Shown: positions 17,836 through 25,729 of the stretch, in pieces
Layout: every line of letters starts with the position of its first letter
Numbering within the stretch: the stretch's first letter is position 1
Assembly (NCBI RefSeq): GCF_003060825.1
Contig: NZ_CP028922.1
Location: 3,021,001 to 3,085,000 of the forward strand
Reading direction: 5' to 3'
DNA from: Paenibacillus sp. CAA11
Lineage (GTDB): Bacteria; Bacillota; Bacilli; Paenibacillales; Paenibacillaceae
DNA: 64,000 bases
The notes under the pieces: generated by a model
Told to the model about the DNA's origin: nothing
Databases searched by the model: none
Seen by the model: the letters and a program-made list of their open reading frames with translations, nothing else
Position numbers and translations under genes: made by a program

Positions 17836-17839
17836 ATGG
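17788..17839. repeat. attL, 52-bp attachment core
   Basis: Identical to 61414-61465; sequence identity ends at 17788 (T versus A) and 17839 (G versus A). It covers the tRNA 5' half through the anticodon arm and four bases above the tRNA. Confidence 0.93.
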
Positions 17840-17886
17840 GTGACCGCTTAATAGCGATAGGTCTTACGCAACTACCCGAGGACCTA

Positions 17887-17904
17887 GTCGCACATTTAAA
17901 CGAT
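17887..17904 (+). promoter_or_regulatory. Integrase arm-type site, left
   Basis: GTCGCACATTTAAACGAT fits the consensus CGYNCATTTAACG shared with two sites beside attR. Confidence 0.5.
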
Positions 17905-17906
17905 AT

Positions 17907-17942
17907 GTGTCACGCAAGGTTAAAATCCTGTGCGTTTGACAC
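17907..17942 (-). promoter_or_regulatory. Hairpin at 5' end of the phage-driven tRNA transcript
   Basis: GTGTCA/TGACAC, CGCA/TGCG and AGG/CCT pair around ATTTTAA with two small bulges. The arm ACGCACAGGATTTT also resembles the tRNA core ACGCACAGGACTTAAA, so it may be an imperfect extra core-type site. Confidence 0.55.
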
Positions 17943-17948
17943 CAATAT

Positions 17949-17977
17949 AGTTTACGACAGATTTAGCGATTTGGCAA
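17949..17977 (-). promoter_or_regulatory. Phage promoter now serving tRNA-Leu
   Basis: TTGCCA and TAAACT with 17-bp spacing on the minus strand, about 115 bp above the tRNA. In excised phage the same promoter would face the integrase gene across attP. Confidence 0.65.
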
Positions 17978-18108
17978 GCGTAATGTTAAAAAAGATCCAG
18001 CTCTCGTTAATCAACGTGAAGTTACGTTAAAACTATTAAAAATACCTAGTCGTATTTGTTCCAATCTGGTAAATTATAACTATACTAATACCTAGAGAGG
18101 GTGCAACA

Positions 18109-18447
18109 ATGCTTAAAAGTTTCGCACAATTATTTTATGTCGCAGCAGCGGCTCTGCTTATTTTCGGAGTTGTTGTTATGTATCATTACGGAGATTACAG
18201 CGCAGATTACAATGTTACCGGTAGCAAATTCGGACACATCGTTGAAGGCGACGCCTACAATTACATAATCAACGCAACTAGAGGCGTAGGCATTATCGTC
18301 ATAGGCGCTATGTTTGCGATTGTAGCCACTGCGCTATTAATCGTCGAGAAGCTCGGGGACATACGCAAAGCAATCGCTAATAACAATAGCGAAAAACCCG
18401 CGCAGATGACCGAGACTACCGTGCCAGCTCCGGAAATAACCGCATAA
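18109..18447 (+). CDS. Small membrane protein, possible lysogeny-expressed gene
   Basis: A 112-residue protein with two transmembrane helices (LFYVAAAALLIFGVVVMYHY near residue 8 and a second near residues 63-83) separated by a short external loop with NYIINATRG, and a charged cytoplasmic tail rich in Thr and Glu. AGAGGGTG precedes the ATG. It is the only plus-strand gene at the left end, next to attL, where phages often carry genes expressed in the lysogen. Superinfection exclusion is a guess; the family is not recognised. Confidence 0.65.
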   Translation: MLKSFAQLFYVAAAALLIFGVVVMYHYGDYSADYNVTGSKFGHIVEGDAYNYIINATRGVGIIVIGAMFAIVATALLIVEKLGDIRKAIANNNSEKPAQMTETTVPAPEITA

Positions 18448-18452
18448 AACGT

Positions 18453-18499
18453 AAAAAAAGGCGCAGCCCCTACGGAATCATATCCGCAAGGGCTGCGCC
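18453..18499 (-). terminator. Terminator of the late operon
   Basis: GGCGCAGCCC and GGGCTGCGCC form a 10-bp perfect stem; on the minus strand seven T residues follow. It also lies behind the plus-strand gene. Confidence 0.88.
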
Positions 18500-18510
18500 T
18501 CATCTATTCG

Positions 18511-18723
18511 TTATTCCTCGTCATTTCCGCCGTTCGACGCGTCACTCGCACCCTCCGCAAGCATATACGCAACGCACGCACCAACCGCCCCGATAACTCC
18601 CGTTACCTGCAGCGTTACATTGTCACCGGCCCCTGCCGCAGCCAGTACGCTAGTTGCCAGCGCAGCCAACAACGCCCAAAACTTACGCGATGAGAGTTTA
18701 CGCGACCAATCGATTTTCTTCAT
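18511..18723 (-). CDS. Holin
   Basis: A 70-residue protein: short basic N-terminus (KKIDWSRKLSSRKFW), two hydrophobic helices (LLAALATSVLAAAGA and VIGAVGACVAYMLAEG) and an acidic tail. The start is ATG 18723 with a GGGGGC site ten bases upstream. It sits right after the amidase gene, the standard holin-endolysin pairing, and would open the membrane for endolysin release. Confidence 0.75.
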   Translation of the reverse strand: MKKIDWSRKLSSRKFWALLAALATSVLAAAGAGDNVTLQVTGVIGAVGACVAYMLAEGASDASNGGNDEE

Positions 18724-18727
18724 CGTA

Positions 18728-19417
18728 TTACTTCGCCCCCTTTTCGATTTGCACCGCGTTATTAGCGCCATCCCACGTTACACACGCGCCTAATGCTTCG
18801 GCCACTACACGCACGGGCACGTAAGTAACGCCGTCATCTACGACACCTTCGCCGATCTTCTTGCCGCCCACCTTAACGCTAACGATTACGTCCTTTTTCA
18901 CGCTTTTCTCGCTCCCCTTCGATTCATTTAGTTTTGCGGATACCTTCGCCTTAAACTCGGCCCAGCCCGTCCACTTGCCTCCGTCGTACATTAGGCGCGG
19001 ACATACCTTGCCGGACCAATCGTAATGCCGGCGCAATCTATCAACGCCCCAGCCGCGCTCTTTTAGCATTTGCGCAACCAGGCCCGCAGCATTATCGAGC
19101 GTCTTCGCATAGTTGCCGCTCTCGCATATCTCGATGCCGATCGATGTGCGGTTGCCGGACTTTGCTCCGCTTCCGTCCCCGGCATGCCATGCGTTCTCGT
19201 TAAGCGGAATGCACTCGAGGGCTTCGCGCTCGTCCACTACGATGTGAAACGATGCTGTGCGCGTATTCGATGGATTTGTCAGCCAAGCGCGCTCATTTGC
19301 AGCCGATGAAGACGCGTTGCCCGTGTTATGGATCGTAATCGTTGTCGCGTTCATTGCGTTGCCGGGACGCCGGCTGTGTGCGGTATTTCTCGGAATAAAG
19401 TCTTTACGATAGTTCAT
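18728..19417 (-). CDS. Endolysin: N-acetylmuramoyl-L-alanine amidase with stalk domain
   Basis: A 229-residue protein starting at ATG 19417 (AAGGAG eight bases upstream). Residues 20-150 form an Amidase_2 domain with zinc ligands in TIHNTGN, the HAGDGSG segment, and a final HYDWSGKVCP. Residues about 170-229 are a copper-amine-oxidase-N/stalk domain (VKVGGKKIGEGVVDDGVTYV) used by Paenibacillus proteins to bind the wall. It cuts the amide between MurNAc and the stem peptide at the end of the lytic cycle. Confidence 0.9.
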   Translation of the reverse strand: MNYRKDFIPRNTAHSRRPGNAMNATTITIHNTGNASSSAANERAWLTNPSNTRTASFHIVVDEREALECIPLNENAWHAGDGSGAKSGNRTSIGIEICESGNYAKTLDNAAGLVAQMLKERGWGVDRLRRHYDWSGKVCPRLMYDGGKWTGWAEFKAKVSAKLNESKGSEKSVKKDVIVSVKVGGKKIGEGVVDDGVTYVPVRVVAEALGACVTWDGANNAVQIEKGAK

Positions 19418-19463
19418 GCGAATCACTCCTTATAAATAATAAAAAGCCGCTCAACAGAACGGC

Positions 19464-19859
19464 TCATTCTTCTTTCCATATTCTATTTTTAACAATGTCA
19501 GAAATAGTTGACCTACTAACGCCGTATTTAGATGCCAAAGCTTGCTGCGATACTTCATAGGGTACGTACTCTTCTCTTATCTTCCTGACGAGTGCCCAGG
19601 TCAATTTAGCCTGAGGGTTTAACTCCCCTTTCTTCCGTTCAGATAGCTGAATTACATATTCAGGAGTGCACCTTTTTTCCAGTATCCCTCTCCGTATGTT
19701 AATTTTGGCTTCCTCTCCCATCGTGTATCCTCGTTTTCCATAGAACGGGTGCCCTTTTTTTGCCTCACTCATCTTTCTCCTAGACTCTAGTGAAGCCTTT
19801 CTACCGGTCAGCGTTTGACTGATTTTTCTTTTTGTTTCTTCGCTGTGAGGCTTATTCAT
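19464..19859 (-). CDS. NUMOD3/HTH DNA-binding protein, homing endonuclease remnant or accessory
   Basis: A 131-residue basic protein. It has three NUMOD3-like helices (HSEETKRKISQTLTG, LESRRKMSEAKKGHPFYGK, GEEAKINIRRGI) and a C-terminal HTH (ALASKYGVSRSTISDIVKNRIW). These modules normally form the DNA-binding half of GIY-YIG or HNH homing enzymes, but no nuclease motif is present here. Its ATG overlaps the previous stop (ATGA). It may be an eroded homing gene sitting in the lysis region. Confidence 0.65.
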   Translation of the reverse strand: MNKPHSEETKRKISQTLTGRKASLESRRKMSEAKKGHPFYGKRGYTMGEEAKINIRRGILEKRCTPEYVIQLSERKKGELNPQAKLTWALVRKIREEYVPYEVSQQALASKYGVSRSTISDIVKNRIWKEE

Positions 19860-20062
19860 AAGTACCAACCATCATTGATCACTGTTAGATGCGCCTTGTT
19901 GTCAAGCATTGTCATATGATGAACAGTGTTCTCTCCAAGTTTAGCGTATAATATAACAGTCTCATTACCGTTTGTCTTCACGCCGGTTATGTTAAACTTT
20001 TTTCGTCCCTGTACTACCACATCCCCCGGAACAAGAAGGTCTGCCCTTATTTGCGTTCTCAT
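19856..20062 (-). CDS. Small phage protein of unknown function
   Basis: A 68-residue protein, mostly beta strands (LLVPGDVVVQGRKKFNITGV), with a GGAGG site. It is coupled to the NUMOD3 gene by a 4-bp overlap. The start resembles an SH3-like or Hint-type barrel edge, but this is not enough to name it. Confidence 0.55.
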   Translation of the reverse strand: MRTQIRADLLVPGDVVVQGRKKFNITGVKTNGNETVILYAKLGENTVHHMTMLDNKAHLTVINDGWYL

Positions 20063-20161
20063 TTAATTACTCCTCCTATTTCGCTATTGACCAAAATGTA
20101 ACACATTCCAATTGTATGGTCAACACCTATTAAGTGGATTTAAATGAGAAACAGAAATCTA

Positions 20162-20374
20162 TCACTCCTTATCATGGTCGCGAGGAAGGCGATCCTTCAT
20201 CTCGCGTATCTCTCCGATAATCAGGTCGTACTTGTCCGAAAATTTATCGAGTAAGTCCTGCAGCCGGCCCTCGCGTTCCTTATTCGTGCGCATGACGTAG
20301 ATTAAGAGCCACACGAACAGGACGGCGAACGGTCCCTGCGTTAGGAAATACTTGACGATGTCGATTTCGCTCAC
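20162..20374 (-). CDS. bhlA: BhlA/UviB-like holin-type protein
   Basis: A 70-residue protein with one N-terminal transmembrane helix (QGPFAVLFVWLLIYVMRTN) then a charged coiled-coil tail. This is the BhlA/UviB pattern, associated with holin-like or bacteriocin release function. It starts with GTG 20374, overlapping the stop of the upstream small gene (GTGA). Confidence 0.82.
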   Translation of the reverse strand: MSEIDIVKYFLTQGPFAVLFVWLLIYVMRTNKEREGRLQDLLDKFSDKYDLIIGEIREMKDRLPRDHDKE

Positions 20375-20550
20375 CCTTCGGCCTCCTCCGCTAATAGGGC
20401 GCTTGTGATCTCTTCGTCAAGCCTGCGCAGTAGCTCTGTCCGGCCCTCCGCGTTAGGGACGGTCGCTAGGACAGCGTTGATAACTGCGGACAGCTCTTCG
20501 AGAGGCTGCGCGATATCGATCGTACATTCGATTAGTTGGCGTATTTTCAT
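20371..20550 (-). CDS. Small helical phage protein (59 aa)
   Basis: ATG 20550 follows AAAGGAG; the product (MKIRQLIECTIDIAQPLEEL at its start, ending LLAEEAEG) is acidic and helical. It is translationally coupled to the BhlA-like gene. Too small for reliable naming; position between tail and lysis genes suggests a lysis accessory. Confidence 0.6.
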   Translation of the reverse strand: MKIRQLIECTIDIAQPLEELSAVINAVLATVPNAEGRTELLRRLDEEITSALLAEEAEG

Positions 20551-20572
20551 ATTCGTGGCTCCTTTTGCGGAA

Positions 20573-20602
20573 ATAAAAAGAGCGCAGCCATTTCGGCCAC
20601 GC
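20573..20602 (-). terminator. Hairpin with T-run before the lysis genes
   Basis: GCGTGGCC and GGCTGCGC pair with two wobble pairs; TCTTTTTATTT follows on the minus strand. Confidence 0.6.
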
Positions 20603-20621
20603 CCTTTCGATTGATATGCGG

Positions 20622-21182
20622 TTATTTTAGTTGCGCGAGAGCTGCTTCTGCTTGCGCGATGTCAGCTTTTGTTTCAGATATTTTAGCCTCTATTTCAGCA
20701 AGTTGCTTTTGTTTCGATGATAGTAGCTCAGGGGCTTCCGCCTTCTTTGCCTGTTCGATTTCTTTAAGAACACCATCTCTAGCAGTCTCGTTAATTCTTA
20801 AAATTTGGTTCTTTAATACGTCTAAGGAATCCTCTATAGATGCTTTACTTAAACCGATATATTTATTCGTGGAAGGCGTTGCAGGACTGGCTGCTGCAAG
20901 AGGCTCATCTTGCGAAGGTGTCCCGGTAGTTACCTTCACTGTCTTTCCATCTACCATTATGTCAGCTCCCATAGCATCAGCCAACGCCCGGACTGGAACG
21001 TTGGTTTTATTGTTAATTACTGCACCTTTGTCGCTCAGCACTTTGCCGTTAACAACAACTGTCAATTCAGAAGTCACCTTCTGTCCCACAAGGCTCTTAA
21101 CCTGAGCAGCTAACGCGCTACCCGATGTTGCTAAAACTGCTCCTATTACTACTCCGCTTACGAGATACATCCACTTTTTCAT
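20622..21182 (-). CDS. Secreted stalk-domain protein with coiled coil
   Basis: A 186-residue protein with a signal peptide (MKKWMYLVSGVVIGAVLATS then ALAAQ), a copper-amine-oxidase-N type stalk domain at residues 28-85 (VVVNGKVLSDKGAVINNKTNVPV read as two strands), a proline/serine linker and a C-terminal coiled coil (ELLSSKQKQLAEIEAKISET). It would be exported. Such genes between tail fibres and lysis genes may help virion release or wall binding. It is unusual for a phage late gene to encode a signal peptide. Confidence 0.7.
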   Translation of the reverse strand: MKKWMYLVSGVVIGAVLATSGSALAAQVKSLVGQKVTSELTVVVNGKVLSDKGAVINNKTNVPVRALADAMGADIMVDGKTVKVTTGTPSQDEPLAAASPATPSTNKYIGLSKASIEDSLDVLKNQILRINETARDGVLKEIEQAKKAEAPELLSSKQKQLAEIEAKISETKADIAQAEAALAQLK

Positions 21183-21222
21183 TACTTACTACCTCCGTTG
21201 GTATAATTAACCTTATACTACA

Positions 21223-23391
21223 CTACAGGGCAGTTGTTGTGAAGGTCCCTCCGCCGGAGTTCGAGTTTTGCGGATTTCCGTGATTATGGTTCGGAATAGT
21301 AACACTGTGTGTGTGACTAAGCGGTGCCTTACTGTTTATCGCAATCCATATCTGGCTAAGCTCTTTACTTAGGCCAGTTATAGTGTTAATAGGAATATCA
21401 CCGCTAACTGTACTTCGGAATGTAACCGGTCCACTGAAAATAGCCGCACCGTCCATGCGTATCGGGTTTGCTGTGTTATTAGACCCGATTGTAATATCGT
21501 TAGAGAATATCATGAGCTGCCCCGTATTTTGATACGAGTTAATTTCGCCAGCAAACGCGCCGCCTGTTCCGTAAAAGGTTAACGCAGCCACTCCGGTATC
21601 TGTTCCGGTATTAATCTTAATCCGATTGGCACCGCTGCCGTCATAAGTACGCAAGCCCTGCGCGTCCAGCTCGATACGCCGGCCAGACGCAGACGTCCGG
21701 ATAAGCGACCCGGTAATTGTGCCGCCGATCGTCGTACTGCCCTCTGCGTACATATTCCCCGCGCTGTCTACCGTGAATCTTCCGCCACCGACGTTAATCG
21801 ACGAACCTACAATCGCGCCATTCGTAAAGTTGGACGAGAATATATTCGCGCTGTTTGCGGTGAGCCTATTCGCTGTGATGTTGCCCTGCATATCGACGCG
21901 AAACGGTGCGCTGTTAAAGTCCGCATGGCCCGCGCTTAACCCGTTCGTATTGATCTTCGTAATGTTATTGCCTGAGCCGATCTCTAGCGTAACGAAATTC
22001 CCGAGCTGGCCCGAGATGACTTCCGCTGCAATCCCGCGTGCCGTTATCGCAGTCCTTGCGGTTCTTCCCCCATCCGTCGTTAAAACGATCCCGTTCGATG
22101 TCATAATGACCTGATTGCGCGCATCCGTCTTATCCTGCAGGATGATTCCGCGTGTATCGTACTTAACCTCGGTCTTCGAGTTATTGACATCAATGACCGC
22201 CTGCTTTGCGAAATCCTCGAACGCATCCGCCCGAATGCGGCCGCCGCTGAGCAGGTCCGTGAATGCCCGCTTAGACTTGTCGAGGTCAGCGATGATCTGC
22301 GCATAATCCCGCGTCATTACGTTAGCAACGGTTACGGTCGATTGCTTGTCCCGCTCGTACGGATACTCGGTCAGCTCCGTAATCCGCGCCCTAATATTGG
22401 CGAGGCCAAGCTCCGGATCGACACACGTTACCACATCGCCGAGGCCCGGCTTAGGCTCCGTTTTATCGAGTTTATATAGGTCCGCAGCGTTGACGGATAC
22501 TTCCAGCGTTGGCATCTCACGCTCGGCCAACGCCTTTCTCGCGAGCTCCAAGAGCTTAACCGGATCGGTAACGTTTTGGTCAATAATCTCATCGTCAAAA
22601 AACGGCACGCTATCACTCGCCCACTGGCTCGCGTATTGGGATACGAGATAGTTAACCGCAAGCTTCCCGCCAACAATGGCGCCCGGAATCGCTTCGAGAC
22701 GCGCCCGCTCATCCGCCGTTAGTATCGACGCAGGCTGACCGATCCAGGTACGCCCATCTTTCATCTGCGCGAACAATCGCGTACACAAAGAGGAGCTATC
22801 GTCTGTAAACGTAGCCCCTACGATATTTTTCGCAAGCTGATAGCGCATCTCAGACGCTTGGTCGCCGACCCTTTTGCGCAGGTGAATCGTAAAGTTGTCC
22901 GGCTCTACCTCGGCGCCGTACATCTCAACTACGCTATTTAGCGCCTGCAGACACGTGCCTCGGCCGAAGTCCTTAACGTCGACCAAATCGAAAGTATCGT
23001 CGATTGAGAACGTAAAGCGGCCGCCAGTAGCCTGCGAGATAAGCGAGGTAAGCTGCGAAATGTGAATCCCGTAGCCCTCAGCCATATATGACGCGTACGG
23101 GAACTTGTAATCCGTGAGCTTAAACATAACGTGCGTACACGAGATTTGCGCCGTAAGCTTGCGGCCGTCTCTCGTTCGTTGCCGCGAGTTAATAACGTAG
23201 TATTGGCCGCGCTCATCCCGAACGTGGCCTTTTACTACGATTTTTTCGCGAAAGTCTGCGGAGGTCATCGGCACCGAAAACGTTAGCGAGTAGTCTGAGT
23301 TAATCCGCCTTGTCCGCTGGATTTCGTAAGCATCGACGAGAATGCCGATGCGTTTGCGGTCCTTATCGTATGACTGTAAATACTCCGTAAT
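21223..23391 (-). CDS. Tail endopeptidase/fibre protein (Gp18-like), non-AUG start
   Basis: About 720 residues. The N-terminal 350 match prophage tail endopeptidase (SYMAEGYGIHISQL, LVDVKDFGRGTCLQALNSV); the middle has fibre-like repeats (NMYAEGSTTIGGTITG, LTANSANIF); the C-terminus is histidine-rich (SHTHSVTIPNHNHGN). The conserved frame extends 39 codons above the first GTG (23274) to just after AGGAGG. The only candidates there are ATT 23391 (six bases from AGGAGG) or CTG 23394 (three bases). No canonical start fits. It would form the tail tip that contacts the wall. Confidence 0.75.
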   Translation of the reverse strand: MTEYLQSYDKDRKRIGILVDAYEIQRTRRINSDYSLTFSVPMTSADFREKIVVKGHVRDERGQYYVINSRQRTRDGRKLTAQISCTHVMFKLTDYKFPYASYMAEGYGIHISQLTSLISQATGGRFTFSIDDTFDLVDVKDFGRGTCLQALNSVVEMYGAEVEPDNFTIHLRKRVGDQASEMRYQLAKNIVGATFTDDSSSLCTRLFAQMKDGRTWIGQPASILTADERARLEAIPGAIVGGKLAVNYLVSQYASQWASDSVPFFDDEIIDQNVTDPVKLLELARKALAEREMPTLEVSVNAADLYKLDKTEPKPGLGDVVTCVDPELGLANIRARITELTEYPYERDKQSTVTVANVMTRDYAQIIADLDKSKRAFTDLLSGGRIRADAFEDFAKQAVIDVNNSKTEVKYDTRGIILQDKTDARNQVIMTSNGIVLTTDGGRTARTAITARGIAAEVISGQLGNFVTLEIGSGNNITKINTNGLSAGHADFNSAPFRVDMQGNITANRLTANSANIFSSNFTNGAIVGSSINVGGGRFTVDSAGNMYAEGSTTIGGTITGSLIRTSASGRRIELDAQGLRTYDGSGANRIKINTGTDTGVAALTFYGTGGAFAGEINSYQNTGQLMIFSNDITIGSNNTANPIRMDGAAIFSGPVTFRSTVSGDIPINTITGLSKELSQIWIAINSKAPLSHTHSVTIPNHNHGNPQNSNSGGGTFTTTAL

Positions 23392-23403
23392 CAGCGCCCT
23401 CCT

Positions 23404-23928
23404 TTAGTATAAGTATCGGTCTCGGTGCGTAACCCGCGTGAGGACTGATCGCACCGATTCGTTGTCCGTATAGGTTATTGCGTTGGCTCCGAAAATAAGC
23501 TCGAAGAAATCCCCGTCCATCTTATCAAGCACATTGACGCCGTTTAGCGTAATCGTCTTAGTGCGCGTATCAATAACGAGACGGTCGCCCGGCCTAAAGT
23601 CGCCAGTAAACGCGATCTTATCGACGTGCGTGCTAACCGCCTTCGCGATAAACTCGGTCGACGACTGGATGGGCGCCGTGAACGACCGCTCTCGAATGAG
23701 CTGCGTAAATAGCTCGGACGCCGACTCGATCGCTGCGATAATCTCGTATTCTCGCGTTAGGCTTACGCTAAGGTCGGACGCGGATTCGAATACGACGGTC
23801 ACCGGGAAGTCAACGGAGAGGCGCCCGTTCGCCTCCGTCAGAGATTCGAAAACTGCGGAAAATAACGTCTCTAGCGAGTAGGGACGGTTAAAGGGCAACC
23901 GGTTAAAGGGTCCGCCGAACGTGGTCAC
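23404..23928 (-). CDS. Tail protein with distal-tail C-terminal-like domain
   Basis: A 174-residue protein starting with GTG 23928, overlapping the XkdX stop. The last 70 residues (GDRLVIDTRTKTITLNGVNV, then FELIFGANAITY) match the jelly-roll C-terminal domain of siphophage distal tail proteins. The N-terminal part has several helices ending SA(S/D)LS-type repeats. It probably docks on the baseplate. The true Dit N-terminal protein is at 26166-26714, so the Dit modules seem split over two genes. Confidence 0.6.
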   Translation of the reverse strand: MTTFGGPFNRLPFNRPYSLETLFSAVFESLTEANGRLSVDFPVTVVFESASDLSVSLTREYEIIAAIESASELFTQLIRERSFTAPIQSSTEFIAKAVSTHVDKIAFTGDFRPGDRLVIDTRTKTITLNGVNVLDKMDGDFFELIFGANAITYTDNESVRSVLTRVTHRDRYLY

Positions 23929-24068
23929 GCGCTGTACTCCTCGCTAGTGATTTTCTTATATTCTTCCGGAGTGATCACCTCAAACTTAACGTACAGCTTA
24001 AGCTGCGGCTCTTTAGCCCACTTTTTTTCGAAGTAATATTTCAGGCGCTCAAAATCGTTCTCAAACAT
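23925..24068 (-). CDS. xkdX: XkdX family protein (47 aa)
   Basis: MFENDFERLKYYFEKKWAKE followed by VKFEVITPEEYKKITSEEYS, the typical XkdX layout with the terminal EEYKxIT motif. It overlaps the preceding gene by 8 bp and the next by 4 bp. Small tail-associated protein of PBSX-like phages, exact role unknown. It was absent from longer-ORF predictions because of its size. Confidence 0.85.
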   Translation of the reverse strand: MFENDFERLKYYFEKKWAKEPQLKLYVKFEVITPEEYKKITSEEYSA

Positions 24069-24501
24069 TTGCGGTATCCCCCTCTGTTTTAGTAGTTTCT
24101 AGCGTCAGCACGCGCAGTTCCAGCCCTACGATCTGCCCGCCAAGCGCTTCATTCTGCGCCTTTAAGTCGGTCGCTTCTAACTCGCGCTGAACGATTTGCT
24201 GACCTAAGATTTCGTTTTGTTGGCGCAGTTCTAGCGCCTCTAATTCTCGGGCAACTATTTCCGCGCCCATACGGTCGAGTTCGGACGGCTGCGGTAGGTA
24301 GTCTTTTGCGTACCATCCGCCGTCCTCACTCTGAGTTACCTCCATTTCCACTATTTCAGCGTCTTCAGGCAATGGGTTATTAATCCGTTCCTCGAAAAGT
24401 GGTTCGTCTTCCCCTGGATTAATCAGCACTCGTTCTTTTTGATAATCCCACGGACCAATATTGATAACTTGACCGTTTAGCAAAACACATTCCTTTATCA
24501 C
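24061..24501 (-). CDS. Tail accessory protein with coiled-coil repeats
   Basis: A 146-residue protein. The first 80 residues (NGQVINIGPWDYQKERVLIN, EEMEVTQSEDGGWYA-like) recall XkdW; the last 65 are three near repeats of a coiled-coil unit (AREIVA, REL/LE-A, LRQQNE, GGQIV). Gene order (fibre, this, XkdX) matches PBSX-like phages. Likely a trimerising tail-fibre accessory protein. Confidence 0.65.
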   Translation of the reverse strand: MIKECVLLNGQVINIGPWDYQKERVLINPGEDEPLFEERINNPLPEDAEIVEMEVTQSEDGGWYAKDYLPQPSELDRMGAEIVARELEALELRQQNEILGQQIVQRELEATDLKAQNEALGGQIVGLELRVLTLETTKTEGDTANV

Positions 24502-24513
24502 TTGCAGCCCCCC

Positions 24514-25707
24514 TTACTTAGCTGTCCAGCCAGTGTTTCCTGATCCGGACGTTTTGATATACAAGGTAGTGGACGTTGCCCCATCCGATCTAAGGTACAT
24601 TGTTCCAACAGAAGCCGTGACCACACCTTCTGGGCTTCCTGTCCCGCGTCTGATTACTGCTGATAAGTTATTAACTATACCGGAAAGCACCACTGCATCA
24701 GCCTCGTTGGAATACGGTGTATCATAGGGTGTTTCGGCTAGCTTAATCCGTGCAAAAGAGGTTCCAGCACCTTCGGGGACATTATTAACTACCAATCGAA
24801 CAAACACAGAAGAAACGCCGGAAGGCATCACAAATGTTACTGCTTTTCGATGCCACCACCTTTTAGGATCAGCAAGCAAAGTAAGAATAATATTATATGG
24901 CGCTACAGCGTTAACCACTTCGATGTATACCCTGGAGTCATTGGGTAAATCACTCGTTGCAAACATAGCTTGCAAATGGTAGCTCGAACCTTGATTGACA
25001 TGTATATCCTCGCTACGCAGTAACTTGTAATCTGTGCTGCCCACTGCACTATTAGTCCAAAAACCTCCCCCAGTAGTTGGATTATTAATATCATATCCCC
25101 ACTGTCCTAAACTCGGATCGGATTGTGCTATCCACCCCTCTAAACCTAGCAGAGCAGTTGAGTTCTTGATCAAGTTTGGACTAGCCAGGACAGTTGATTT
25201 ATAAAGATCATTTACTGCGGAGACAGCATTAGACTTGTCCAGTGTATTGAGCTTAGATAAATCACCAATTTTACCATCGCTGTGAGTGTTAGCCGCAGAA
25301 ATTGCAGCCGCTTGTGCCGCGTCCGCCTTAGCTTGAGCGCCTGCCGGCGTTTCTGCTGTGTCTGCTATCGCTTTAACGGATTCTAACCGCCCGTCAAGAT
25401 CCGTAATATTTTCGCGAAACGCTTCGTGATCGGCCGCCGTAAAGTACCGCGCTACCGAAGCTCCTGCGACCCACGCCTTCGCGGTCCCGTTAAACCCGCG
25501 CACACATCCGGTTAGTTTATTGCCGCTTATCCCCGTATACTTAACCGTCTCTGCCGTCTCATCCGCCCCAATCGTAAACAGGTTCGGAGCCGCCGCCAGC
25601 TTAGACGCATCCAGTACGGTAATTGTCGTATCGGTTGCGCTAATGTCTGCGGCCAGCTCCGTTTCGGGCGAGTTTACGACGGCGCTATACATCTCAACTT
25701 GCGCCAA
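24514..25707 (-). CDS. Tail fibre / receptor-binding protein candidate
   Basis: A 397-residue protein. Residues 1-90 form a beta module (ADISATDTTITVLDASKLAA, GCVRGFNGTAKAWVAG) seen at the start of baseplate fibres. An alanine-rich coiled coil follows (AKADAAQAAAISAANTH), then a carbohydrate-binding-like beta sandwich (LEGWIAQSDPSLGQW, SYHLQAMFATSDLPNDSR, WWHRKAVTFVMPSG) and a short tip (GNTGWTAK). I infer a role in host recognition. The GC content is lower from about 24530 to 25200, hinting at exchange of the tip domain. Confidence 0.65.
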   Translation of the reverse strand: MAQVEMYSAVVNSPETELAADISATDTTITVLDASKLAAAPNLFTIGADETAETVKYTGISGNKLTGCVRGFNGTAKAWVAGASVARYFTAADHEAFRENITDLDGRLESVKAIADTAETPAGAQAKADAAQAAAISAANTHSDGKIGDLSKLNTLDKSNAVSAVNDLYKSTVLASPNLIKNSTALLGLEGWIAQSDPSLGQWGYDINNPTTGGGFWTNSAVGSTDYKLLRSEDIHVNQGSSYHLQAMFATSDLPNDSRVYIEVVNAVAPYNIILTLLADPKRWWHRKAVTFVMPSGVSSVFVRLVVNNVPEGAGTSFARIKLAETPYDTPYSNEADAVVLSGIVNNLSAVIRRGTGSPEGVVTASVGTMYLRSDGATSTTLYIKTSGSGNTGWTAK

Positions 25708-25729
25708 TATTTACGCCACCTTTCCGTTT

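Noticed and set aside
17836-18030. A 64-codon plus-strand frame over the tRNA leader
   Set aside because: Overlaps the tRNA, promoter and hairpin; no ribosome site; product shows no protein pattern.
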